64,000 nt of DNA, from contig JAVHZZ010000005.1 in NCBI GenBank assembly GCA_036250195.1, forward strand, positions 123,782,765 to 123,846,764, read 5' to 3'. Both the position numbers and the translations under genes were made by a program. Shown one piece after another: positions 11,150-21,099 of this stretch. The DNA comes from Mixophyes australis (lineage: Eukaryota > Chordata > Amphibia > Anura > Limnodynastidae). The notes beneath the pieces are model-generated. The model was not told the origin of the DNA. It saw nothing but the letters and a program-made list of their open reading frames with translations, and searched no databases. The number at the start of each line of letters is the position of its first letter. The stretch's first letter is position 1.

Positions 11150-11815
11150 TTGCTCTGTCCATTTTCCTCTCTATTGTTATGAGCTTTCCAGTCAATGATG
11201 TAAAGAAGAATCCCCATGACATAATGGTGCTGCTATCATGCTTCACTCTAGGGGTGGTGTTTTCAATGTGATGTGCAGTGTTAGGTTTGTTCCAAGCTTA
11301 GCACTTAGTATTGAGGCTGAAAAGTTAAATTTTGGTCTCATCAGATCATAGAAATGCCTCCACATGGTCATGTCTCCCACAGATCTTTTGTCAAACTGTA
11401 GCCAGGCTTTGATGTCCGTTTGTTTCAACAAGGACTTTCTTCTTGCCATCCTCCCATACAACCCTCCCATACAACCTTTACTCCCATATATTTCATGGAA
11501 GACTGTAGATCCTTTAGAGGTGACATTGGCTTCTTGTTGGCCTCCCTTAGTACAGCTCTTCTCACACAGACTCCGCTTTGGAGGACGACCTGTTCTAGGC
11601 AGATTCACATTTCGGTGTCTTCTCCATTTTTGTATGATGGCCTTAACTGTGCTTCGGGGTATATTAAATACCTTGGAAATATTGTTGTACACTTTTCCTG
11701 ATAGGTACTTGTCGCGGACCTGCTTGGAATGTTCATTTGTTCATTTTGTAGTCTTTGCTTGGAATTGCACTAACTGCCTGGGGTTGGTCCCAGAGACAGG
11801 TGTATTTATGATGTA
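11150..11815 (-). pseudogene. Tc1-like transposase relic 2
   Basis: On the - strand the N-terminal paired-like helix-turn-helix is readable (NISKVFNIPRSTVKAIIQKW, about 11692-11630) and is followed by the GRPPKRS linker. Toward 11250 come degenerate core matches, including a glycine-tryptophan segment that corresponds to the MLWGCF core. Frames switch several times and stops occur. The N-terminal pattern is typical of Tc1-group elements of fish and frogs and differs from relic 1, so it is a separate insertion. Confidence 0.8.
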
Positions 11816-11933
11816 ATCATTTGATCCACCCTTAACTGCACAACGGTGGACTCCAATAAACTATGATTGTGACTGTGAAGAAAGTTGGTTACCTCAGAGG
11901 AACTTTAGTATGGTTATAGAAAGAGGGTAAATA

Positions 11934-12080
11934 TTGTGACGAAACAAGGTCTCACTGGACTGAGGACTTTTTTATTCATCACCCGTTTCTCACCGTTTAA
12001 TGTATTTTATTAATCCTTGGCCATGTCTAAGAATATACATCAGAGCATCGGTGTATTATGTGTACAGTGAGTCTTAGATC
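11934..12080 (+). repeat. Repeat family B, copy 1
   Basis: This stretch (landmarks CATCACCCGTTTCTCAC and AATCCTTGGCC) matches 33424-33560 in order and spacing, including the ACTGGACTGA start and the GTGTATTATGTGTA end. Both copies begin TGTGA(C/G)GAAAC, which may be an LTR start, but no matching end or target duplication is seen. Its identity is unknown. Confidence 0.6.
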
Positions 12081-12349
12081 AGTAGTAGGGAAATTTGATG
12101 GAAACACAGTTAAAAGAAAGAGTTGTAGAATATCTCAAATAGAGTAACTTATTAGAATTGTTATCATATTATTTATATTCTAATTTATCATATTGAAATA
12201 CACTGCTCCAAACTAAATGATTCATTTTCGGTGAAATGCAACCACTTAATCTTAATCAACTTTTCTCAACTTTGTCACTGATCTACTATACTTGCAGCCC
12301 TTAAATAAATTTGTATTTGAGTTTTGAGGTGCAATAGCACAGGTAATCG

Positions 12350-12800
12350 ACTGACAAGCAGTGGATGAAGGTACTATGGTCAGATGAATCATCCCCATGT
12401 TCTCAACAAACAGAGGGATGCATGGCACCAACCTTATGAACTCTAAAGCCCTCAGTGCTTGTTTTCACCAGTAATATTGTGGGGCACAGTGTGGCAGGCA
12501 GCATTGCTATCCTGATGGGAGGGAGTATCTTCTAGGTTGACCGTGACCCCATCACCTGTGATTTTTTGAGCATGACACTGATCTATATGTCAGTCACCAG
12601 CTCTAAAGCCAATTGAGCAGTTTTGGAATATTCTGGAAGACAAGAGTTTTCCACCGCCGTCAGCCAGGCATCTGTTGAGTGACTTTGTTGTGTCAGACTG
12701 TTGCTATCTCACTCCAGCACAATTCTACTCATTTTTAAATTCAATGCTTACAGGCCATTTTAGCCACAAGTCATGTCCTATTAAGTGACTTTATGTTGAT
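12350..12800 (+). pseudogene. Tc1-like transposase relic 3
   Basis: The + strand shows the second half of a Tc1-like DDE transposase: a stretch with YGQMNHPHV near 12375, a short glycine/valine region, then KPIEQFWNILEDK near 12610-12650 (the family's LNPIEHLWDILE box), and a leucine-rich C-terminus. It is heavily frameshifted. It is in sense orientation with mtrr, opposite to relics 1 and 2. Confidence 0.65.
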
Positions 12801-14053
12801 GTATCCAATTGTATTCAGTACCTATATTTGCTGTTATTGCTCGACCCACTCCCATTATTTTATTGTGTTACTTGTGTTTTTCTACTTTAAAGTTACCCCA
12901 TTTTTTCTCCCTGTAGACGGCTTCCTTATCTGTCAATAGCTGGGTTGTTTTTTCCAGTTCCCCATATCTTCTATTGCCAATCTGACTATCTGACCTCTGC
13001 TCTTCACTTTGCCATCTGTCACTTATAGTATTCTCTTCATATCAACATCTGTCATAATCTGGTTTCTACACTTCTGGCAATAGTCTTCTTTTTTCTTCAG
13101 CAACTATATCTTTGCTCTACTTCACTTACTGTCACTCATTAGCTCCCTGCTTCCCCACCTTTAACTTTCATATTAGGTTCTCAGGTAACAGAGGAGTGCG
13201 TGGTGCTATGAGAGAAAAGTCTTTAGCCAGAGAATGAAGAGGTCACACTATAATATGGGAGGAGAGAGTGAAATCACATTATTATACGCAGGAATAAAGT
13301 AAATAGCCTTTTCTGTGGCTTGCGTCTGCTTCTGCTGTAAAACCCTTCACTGTCAGCTCTGCGTGTACCTGCATATACATAGGGAACATTTGTCTAAATT
13401 CTCCTATTTTACACTCTATACATGATTTTAGATAAATTTGTACACAAGGTAAAAGTGATATTTTAAGTTATTTTACCATATATGTAAAACATTAAAATAA
13501 ACCAATAATGTTAATTAGGATGACAATGTTTATTTCAAGGAGGATCAGCTGTATTCAATGTTAATAATTCCACTTTTAAAGGTTTTTAGATATAATATTT
13601 AAAATACTGATTAACCAATCACATGTTTAATCGTTTTAAATCATCTGCTACAAATAGGGTATTTGTCAGTTTTCCACTTGTTAAAACTTCTCTAGCAGTT
13701 ATTAAAATATGAAATCTATTTCACTATTTTGTTTGCTCTATGGTATCCATTTCCAGGTTCGAGAAATCTTAAAAATCCCATCTGAATTATTCTTTTTTTA
13801 GATGTGGAGAAAAGGTGATCCTTTTATCTTATAGTGCTGTTAATATTCTGCTAGTATTTAGCTAAAACAATTTCTCTAGAATGGTTAATAAAATCTGTTA
13901 AAATGTTTCCTAGTACACTCTAAATGTGCTTTTAAAACGTTACATATCAATGACAGCATCTTTTTGCTTTTTCTCTTTAACAGTAATCGCTACTAATTCC
14001 TACTTTAACATATTTCAGTGTTGTCCAATTTCTTTCATAAAGATAAACATATT
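12801..14053. other. Intron sequence, nothing recognised
   Basis: Pyrimidine-rich (about 12890-13170) then AT-rich intron. No exon or transposon domain was identified. Confidence 0.4.
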
Positions 14054-14669
14054 TTCCTCCTCAGTGGCAGCGCACACCAATGGATTAATTCCTCCTTCTC
14101 CAGAGTCAGAACAGGAAATGGAGACAAACCTGGAGATTATATAAGGATGCTCCTCTCCTCTTTCTATGTCTTCTTTTCGTGTCCTCCTAGAGTCAGGCAG
14201 ATAGTATTTGGTTGTTTTTTTTAGGTTTTGGCTTACCTGCGTTGATACCACTGCCAGGAGCTGGAAGAGGGAGAAGCCTATCATCCGGACATCTTTGATA
14301 GCTGAACCTTTGGAGTATGAGTTGGGGAGAGGTGGTGGAACCGGACTCCTTGCTGGAGGAGGTGCCTTCATTGGACTGCACACATCGGCAGCCATTGTAT
14401 AAACAGAGCCTTGTTCCTTATAGTGAAGCAGAGAACGGAGGCTGGGTGCCACTAGTCTTGATGCAGAAGATTCCTGAACAAAGTGCCACTTACACACTGC
14501 TGACATTTTGGATGTCAGGCAGATATAGATGCCAAATGATCCCTTACCAGACTTCTAAGGTTTCTTGCTCTCTTCAAAGCAGTTTATAGGTGCTGGTTTT
14601 TTGGTGTCACTAAGGGAAACACTAAAAAAAAAGAAAAGACTGGGGAATCAACTTAAAAACCAGTTAGGA

Positions 14670-14765
14670 AACTTACCCATCTGTCTGTAATACCCAGTCC
14701 TGTTTCATTATTATATGTTTGTTTCCAATTGTGAGAAGTATTGGGGAATATGCTGGTAGCATGTT
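14670..14765 (+). repeat. L2/Rex1-like LINE 3' tail fragment
   Basis: The run from CTTACCCATCTGTCTGTAAT through TTTGTTTCCAATTGTGAG matches, with substitutions, the end of the LINE at 41640-41750 (CTTACCTGTCTGTATGTATT ... TTTGTTCCCAATTGTAAAG). It is a 3'-end fragment only. Confidence 0.5.
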
Positions 14766-15484
14766 AATAATCATAACTTATTCAATCTGTGAGAAAGGGC
14801 GTCCAGAGGGATTCATTGAAAATGTGTTAATTGCACTTGAAGTGAACGGCTGCAGATTTCCTCACATATGGTAGAGCTTATCAAGTGAATGAAAGTAGGT
14901 TTAGTAGACACATTTATTGCAAAAGAAAGATTTAAAGAATGCAATCTGAATTAGAAGTACAATTAAATTAGGCAGATTTTTTAGATGGTTCTGATGTGGA
15001 ATTAGCGTTTGCTTAGGAAAAAATGTAACTCTAATACTGACATGGATTTGTTGAAATCAATTTATAGGATGATAATGAAAGACAGCGGGTGCAATATATA
15101 CTGTTTCAGGAATTAAGCAAAAGGGATAATAGTTAATGGAATTGTTTTCAGAGGAATCGAAGCATCCAGACAGGTGTATGTCTAATACTATAAACTGAGT
15201 CACATGTAACCATTTGCAGCAGAAGAAAGTATGGGATGAATCACCTAAGTTTGATCCAACCGTTGCCAGATTATTTAAAAGGACACCATCACCTTGAGGG
15301 ATGCAAAGGTGGAATAATTAAGAAAATGTATCTTCATGCAAGGAGACTGCATACAATGTCTGGGGCAGCATTTAAGGCCAGGGTCACTAACTACAACAGT
15401 GACATTCACAGTTTTACATGTCTGGGCCAATGATCTGGAAAATGTATCCAGGATGGAGTTAAAAGGAACGAGTAGCTTAACATA

Positions 15485-17155
15485 ATTTAGGACATGCAGA
15501 CCGTGACAGAATTTAAATGTAAAGCTTCTATAGATGCAATTAGATGTGCTGCTTGAACTATGACTTCTGCAGTAATGGTTATGAGAAACTTGTGGCTGCT
15601 GCCTTGGATGACAGATGCGCAATTAAGACAGTGTCTCTTCCGTGAGGGAGAATATCTTTTTGGGCAATAATTGTATGCCTTGATACAAAAGAGGTCAGGA
15701 GAAAAATCAAGCTGCTACCCCAGAATAGGCCCAGCAGAAGGCAATATACTAGAAGGTCAAATAAAATAAGTTTATAAGAGTACTTTGAATAGACTAAAAT
15801 GCAGGAGGACCTACGTAATATGCTACCAAGCAAGACCCTAAACACAGTTATTTGGGGGTTTTGTCCTTTTTTTCTTTCCAAAATGTTTGTCCAAGACATT
15901 GTAAAGAATTTGCAGTCCAAAAAGAAATTAACATGCTCCTAGAAAAAAAAAATGTTATCTGTAGGATACCAACGACAGAAAAGTGGAGTGGACTTTTTCA
16001 AGAATTTTTATTGTTGAAAAAGTAGTGGAGATTTTGTACTATTTTTTAAATCTGAGAAAACTCAATCCATATTTTCATGCAAGGAAATTCAAGATGTAAT
16101 CCGTAAGATCAGTTCTGAGTGCCATGGATATAGAACGCTTCTTAACTTCTGTGGCTCTAAAGTGTGCATATCCTCACGTATAAATAAGCAGGGTTTATCA
16201 AAAGCTCCTGAGATTTGCAAGCTTCAACCAACACTCCCGGTTCAGATGTCCACCATCCCGAGGACATTTACAAAGAATTTTGTAGTAGTCATGGGAAAAT
16301 TAAAAAACTAGTCTTCCTTTGGCCATAATTAGACAACATATTTATAGCAGCAGCTTCCAATGAGCATGCAATACAAGTTACAGAAAGTGTTACACCTATT
16401 AAGAGAACACAAATGGATAATACTAAATAGGCCATCTAATTTCTTATCAGAAATGTGAAATATTAATAATGTGGCTAGATACACCATCCAAAAACAAGAA
16501 GTGTTGCAGAGAGAGATAGTCTTCTGTCATTACACACAGTCTCTAAGAGTGTTAGGACTTATGTCAACAATTATAGTGGTGGTGCGATGCATCAAATTTC
16601 ACATAAGACATCTACAGGATTGTTTTTTGATGAACTGAAACATGGAGGACAGAGATCATCGATTAAGTGTGTCAGAAGAATCCAGGACTTACAGTGGTGG
16701 TCCACAGACCACATCTTAGGAAGAGGCAGATATTCTGCAGTGACCAGTGAAGTAATCAGAACAAGGGTCAGCGAACATTGAATTGGGGGGTGTTCTGTGT
16801 AGACACCTTGTAGCCCAAGGGTGGTGGTAGATGGAAATATCCATTTGTCAAACATCAGAGAGACGAGGGCAGTAAGAGAGGCATGTTTGCATTTAAAAAA
16901 AAAAAAGGACATCATATGGCAACATGTCCTAATTTAGTCAGACACTGTTGTTGCCAAGGGGGCACAAGGAGCTGGATAATTGTGCAGCAATTAAGGCCCC
17001 TATTAATATTAGCAGAAAGCAGTTTAGAAGGGCTGCCAGCAATGTATATTGCCAGCACCAGCAATTTTACAGTAGATTTTCGCCATATCCTACATCGAGT
17101 AGAGTTGGAGTTGATCAATCAAGGTATTCAACACAAATAGACTGCAAAAAGTAGA
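15485..17155 (+). pseudogene. DIRS-like gag, RT and RNase H remnants
   Basis: Near 15490-15640 the frame reads KCKASIDAIRCAA then SAVMVMRNLWLL, the pattern of DIRS gag. Around 16230-16310 is IPRTFTKNFVVVMGKL, matching the RT box after the PFGLSTAP motif, and about 16330-16400 reads FIAAASNEHAIQVTE, the segment right after the catalytic YLDD. At 16690-16900 come LQWWSTDHI and NIHLSNIRETRAVREA, matching DIRS RNase H, and around 17050 a YIASTSNFTVDF segment. The catalytic boxes themselves are not readable. No tyrosine recombinase was recognised before the right terminus. Confidence 0.65.
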
Positions 17156-17637
17156 ACACCAAAATAAGGAGCTTCTTATCCAGATACACTGACCGAAGAG
17201 AAGAGGCAGTCGATATCCAAACAACAAAGTTGCATTTCAATCTAGGGTTTACATTCCCACCAACACTAATGATCTCTTAAGTTTTAAGAAAAGTTGAAAA
17301 AGACAGAGTAAGGGTAACAGTCCTGCTCTTTTTTGCTGAGCAGAGCTTGGTTTACACAGTACTGCATCTAGCAGTGGACTAGCCATGGCATTTGAATGCT
17401 GAAGTAGTGTGTGCTACCATGAAGGAGGAAGAATAAATGGAAGATTACCTGATGATCTGGTTTTTCTGCATCCTCCATGGTAGCATTCTGCCGATCCTTA
17501 AGTTGCTGTACTAATTTGTTATGTTGAGATATATTACAGCTTTTAGAAAAAAAATAGACACATGATGTGTGGAGGAGCATCCTTATATACCTTCCAGGTG
17601 TTTCTTGTCACACATTGGTGTGCGCAGCCATGGAAGA

Positions 17638-18662
17638 GTCAAGAAAACGCTATTATCAGGTCCTCAGTTTTTGGTCATATATGATAAAAGACCACATACA
17701 GTGCAAAGAATAGTGAATCTAAATAATAATACTAACTATGTTATGGTGTAAGAAGAATATGCTTAGTATGCTATGAAGACTTAAATACCATGCATGTGTG
17801 GCATGATAACAGAACATACTGTGCATACATGAAGTAATTTCAATGACTGTAGCTGGTCATCTCTGGCGATTTGCTGCATGTTAAATGTATATGTTCTGGC
17901 CGGAACAATAATAATTGCCATATTTTGTTAATAAATACAATATGTCTATACCATTAAGTGATCAGTTAGAACAACACCAAATAATAAAGGAGCGCCAAGG
18001 GGCACATTGTCAAATAAAAATGGGTATATTGACACTGGAGAAAATGGGTTCCAATGTCAACCCCATTTACATGTGTTGTTCTAGTGTTAAAGGCTAACAA
18101 ATCTGTGTGTTTCAATGGCAGTGGGTATGAGAAGCAGAGATGGGATCAGTGTACCTTGTTGTTTACATCTATAAGTAAGAAAAAGACCATTTTAAAATAT
18201 GTAAGGTGGTCCCTCCCTCATTTCTTAACTTATTCCAATCAACTGTGGATGGTGGATATATTTTATTTTGCTTTGGTAACAAAGTAAATTGTACTTGAAA
18301 AATGGGAGTAATAGTAGTAGAATTAAACATTATGACGCACAAACACAGAATATATTGGTTGAAAATAAGGTAAGTAAAGTAAAATATTCAGTGAAAGAAA
18401 TAGGCCTAATTTTATTTATGAACATTTCCCTTCCAATATCTTGCACTTAGAGTCCTCAATTGTGAAGAAACAGCGGTAGATAACCTACAAGTGCTGCAAT
18501 CAACATAATTATTTTGTGTTTAGTTAATAAATGTATTTAATTTACTGGCTTAAGGTATGTTGCCACTCTTTCTTTCATTAGGATTTAATGTGCCTAGAGA
18601 AAATGTTCCCCAATTGAAATTTGTGTAACAGCTGAATGCATTTTTTTATTTTTCACTTTCAG
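17638..18662. other. Distal part of the last mtrr intron, nothing recognised
   Basis: AT-rich intron ending in the pyrimidine tract and acceptor of the last mtrr exon. No other feature is supported. Confidence 0.45.
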
Positions 18663-18807
18663 CGATGCAAGAAATATGGCCAAAGATGTCAATGATGCTT
18701 TAACTGATATTTTATGTGCTGAGCTTTGTGTGGACAAACTAGAAGCAATGAAAACCCTTGCCGCATTAAGAGAGAAGAATCAATATTTACAAGACATTTG
18801 GAGCTGA
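18663..18807 (+). CDS. mtrr: Methionine synthase reductase, last coding exon
   Basis: After a pyrimidine-rich acceptor (TTTCACTTTCAG) the exon completes the glycine codon split at 4599, then reads through DARNMAKDV and [15 protein letters not shown] to a TGA at 18805-18807. The end QYLQDIWS is the characteristic C-terminus of vertebrate MTRR, with the penultimate aromatic residue that stacks on the FAD in diflavin reductases. The phase fits the 4417-4599 exon exactly. The intron between them is 14,063 bp and full of transposon remnants. Poly(A) signals follow about 80 and 120 bp after the stop. There is no internal stop or frameshift, so the gene looks intact here. Confidence 0.96.
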
Positions 18808-18888
18808 ATTATGTCACTGACAATGCATAGAGCTACGTGTACTTATTTTGTAAGATACCAGTGCATTGAACACACCAGAACAACCTGG

Positions 18889-18932
18889 AATAAAGTTAAT
18901 CTGTGGGTTGTAAAATACTCTAATACAATAAA
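18889..18932 (+). promoter_or_regulatory. mtrr: mtrr polyadenylation signals
   Basis: Two canonical AATAAA hexamers lie downstream of the mtrr stop codon, at 18889-18894 and 18927-18932. They imply a short 3' UTR of roughly 100-150 bp. Which is used cannot be told from the sequence. Confidence 0.7.
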
Positions 18933-19161
18933 ACAATACTACATACTCAGTGTGCCAAAAAGATTTATCAGTTGGCGTGATTTCTACCAATGAGAATGTA
19001 TCACCACTGTTTTGCTACTGTTACATATGCAAATACTGTGACTGCTAACGCACTCAACAGTTATGCAAGTAATGTCTAACTTAATCAAATTTGCTTAATG
19101 CTCTATTTGGGCATTCAATATTCTCACTATCAGCAAATTATTGTTTTTGATTGTTTAAGCC

Positions 19162-19262
19162 AGTGATGGGAAACAGGAGGCCTAGGGCCCCGTGTGCCCC
19201 TCTGAGCCTAAACCTGCGGCCTGTAGCTCCTCCCTGCTTTATTGTTAGAATTGGTTGTTATA
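19162..19262 (+). repeat. hAT-type terminal sequence fragment
   Basis: CAGTGATGGGAAACAGGAGG resembles the CAGTGGTGGGCAAC class of hAT inverted termini, followed by GC-rich sequence of the kind found in non-autonomous hAT copies. No matching right end was found, so this is tentative. Confidence 0.35.
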
Positions 19263-19899
19263 GCTTGTAACACTTTGATTAAATGTATTATTAATGAGAT
19301 TATGGGTAATGTGCTGCCCTTTTGCAGGTTAAAGAGCTGACACTAAATTGTGTTTGGTTGCCTATGGTTATAAGCTCTTGGCGTTAAGTCATAAACAGTA
19401 CAATCATGCTGTTCAGAGACCAGTTTGGACACTCACAAGTGCCAAGTTTTGGCGAGATCATGTCACAGGGAACAGATATAGTATTTAGTGCTTTTATTGG
19501 AAGTTTGTGCACAGTGAATTATGGAAGCTGTTGTATATTGACACAATTATTGCACATGGCACTGTGATATTACTGCAGACTGCCCTTTCCTTAGTAGGTT
19601 TTCTCGTCTTTTCAAAATGTAATCTTGCTGAGATTCACAGAATCTTTTTCTATTTATGGGGTCACAATAAAAAAACAATTGGCAAACATTACTTTATTAC
19701 AGCTATTTAAAGAAGAAATTATCCTTTTAAGTAATTTGTGCATGGGTACTTTTCTCCTTCTCCTTCCCTATTTTTTTAAAAAATTCTTAGGGTTGTATAC
19801 ATAACTTTTTCTTATTTTACATTGCCCCATTTTTATTATTTTAGGCATCTGGCATCTCCTTTCAGTTCACGTATTGTATATTAAGGTTGAACAGTTAAA
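19263..19899. other. Intergenic sequence, nothing recognised
   Basis: AT-rich sequence downstream of mtrr with no supported gene or repeat. Confidence 0.4.
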
Positions 19900-20565
19900 G
19901 TGTATGTGACTGGATCACTGATAAATAACTTCTGGTATGAATTTATTTAATTTATTTAAAGGAAATAGTGCAAGGCACTTATTTATATAATTGCACAAGC
20001 ACTTATGTTTGATATTGTGTATATGTTGAGATAGGAAATCGTTATTTCTGAGACCAGGGTAGAAAATTATTTTATTCTGTTTTAACCTTTCTAAAGCAAA
20101 TGCATTTATTTATATATATTTCCGATGTATATATCTGATACAATGAGCCTTTGTTTATGAAGCATTTTGTGTATTGTGATGTGAGGAAATGGCTTGTTTT
20201 GAGGTTTGTACTTTTTGCAGTACCACCGCTCTGCCTGCTACCCATGTAGCCCTGGTCAGTGTGATAGGCCAGGGGGATCCATCCACAGCCTCCCTGATCC
20301 ATATTAAGAGGTCTGCAGTACCAGCCCAGGTACACCAGCAACGAGAAACGCTAGCAGCGTCAGTTACCCAGAAGAAACCCTTTTCTGGATGCCGGTATAG
20401 GAGTCCAGTGGTGGTAGCCTTTGTAAGCCATTCCTACTGCGGCAAGAGGGCGCATTTAGAATAACAAAAGGGAACAGTGGCAAAGTAAGCCCAGCCTGGT
20501 TCCCAGCAACAACAGACAGGGTGGCATAGGTGGTCCATCCAGTCACAGTGTAGTTCTGTCTGATT
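19900..20565 (+). repeat. Repeat family A, copy 2
   Basis: It starts with GACTGGATCACTGATAAATA and ends around GGTGGCATAGGTGGTCCATC. It matches copy 3 (57597-60205) along its length but lacks several hundred bases present there (57880-58182 joined to 59662-59866). The 3' part is GC-richer and ends in a conserved block containing TCAGTTACCCAGAAGAAACC. Confidence 0.75.
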
Positions 20566-21099
20566 CTGTATTATTATGTTAAATTTTTCCATGGATTGTT
20601 AAATATGAGTATATCCCAGGGTGCAATAGGGTGGAAAGGTCTAAATACTTAGCTTGCGGTCAGCTTCATATTGGTTTACGAAGTCCAATCAATTGTGTTG
20701 CTAAAAACAGTTTCTATAGTACTTGTATTAGCATGGAAAGCATAAAGATTGTGCACACTACTTGTACTTTTTTTTTTTTTTTAAATACATTTTATTAGTA
20801 ACATCTTATCTTGAACAGCATTACAAAATATAAAACTCTTGAAAGGTACAATAGTAAGATGACAAATGCACATACAAATTTAACAGTGTGTATAGCACTT
20901 TTTCACATAGCTTTTACAAAGCAAGTTCAGCTTCATATGAACATGGTACCATGAAGATGTTATTTTGTTTTAAATTATACAAATAAGGGGGAAAAGAGGA
21001 AGAAGAGGGGGGTAGGGGGAGGGGCAAGGCAAAAAAGGGGGAAGGAAAAAGAACAGATTGGGAGGGTTAGGAGAAGGAAGGAGGAGTTCACGCCTTTAT

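Larger units (their letters stand above)
14054..17637 (+). mobile_element. Second DIRS-like retrotransposon with inverted termini, decayed
   Basis: The outer segments 14054-14155 and 17572-17637 are inverted copies. Each has GCGCACACCAATG, then a spacer, then TATATAAGGATGCTCCTC (on the + strand at left, the - strand at right). Between them at 15485-17155 lie gag, RT and RNase H relics in + orientation, in DIRS order. Inverted terminal repeats are expected for DIRS elements. The CCAAT and TATA boxes would form a promoter at each end, both pointing inward. No intact coding frame remains. A short LINE tail at 14670-14765 appears to be a later insertion inside it. Confidence 0.65.

Noticed and set aside
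14237..14254. 18-base exact match (- strand) to GCAGTGGTATCAACGCAG, the core of a widely used cDNA template-switch primer
   Set aside because: It is embedded in continuous sequence with a plausible donor site next to it and no cDNA-like or poly(A) junction, so contamination is not supported. It should still be checked at read level.
4600..18662. Additional mtrr exons inside the 14 kb intron
   Set aside because: The phases of the two exons fit directly and the joined sequence lines up with the known C-terminus without a gap.
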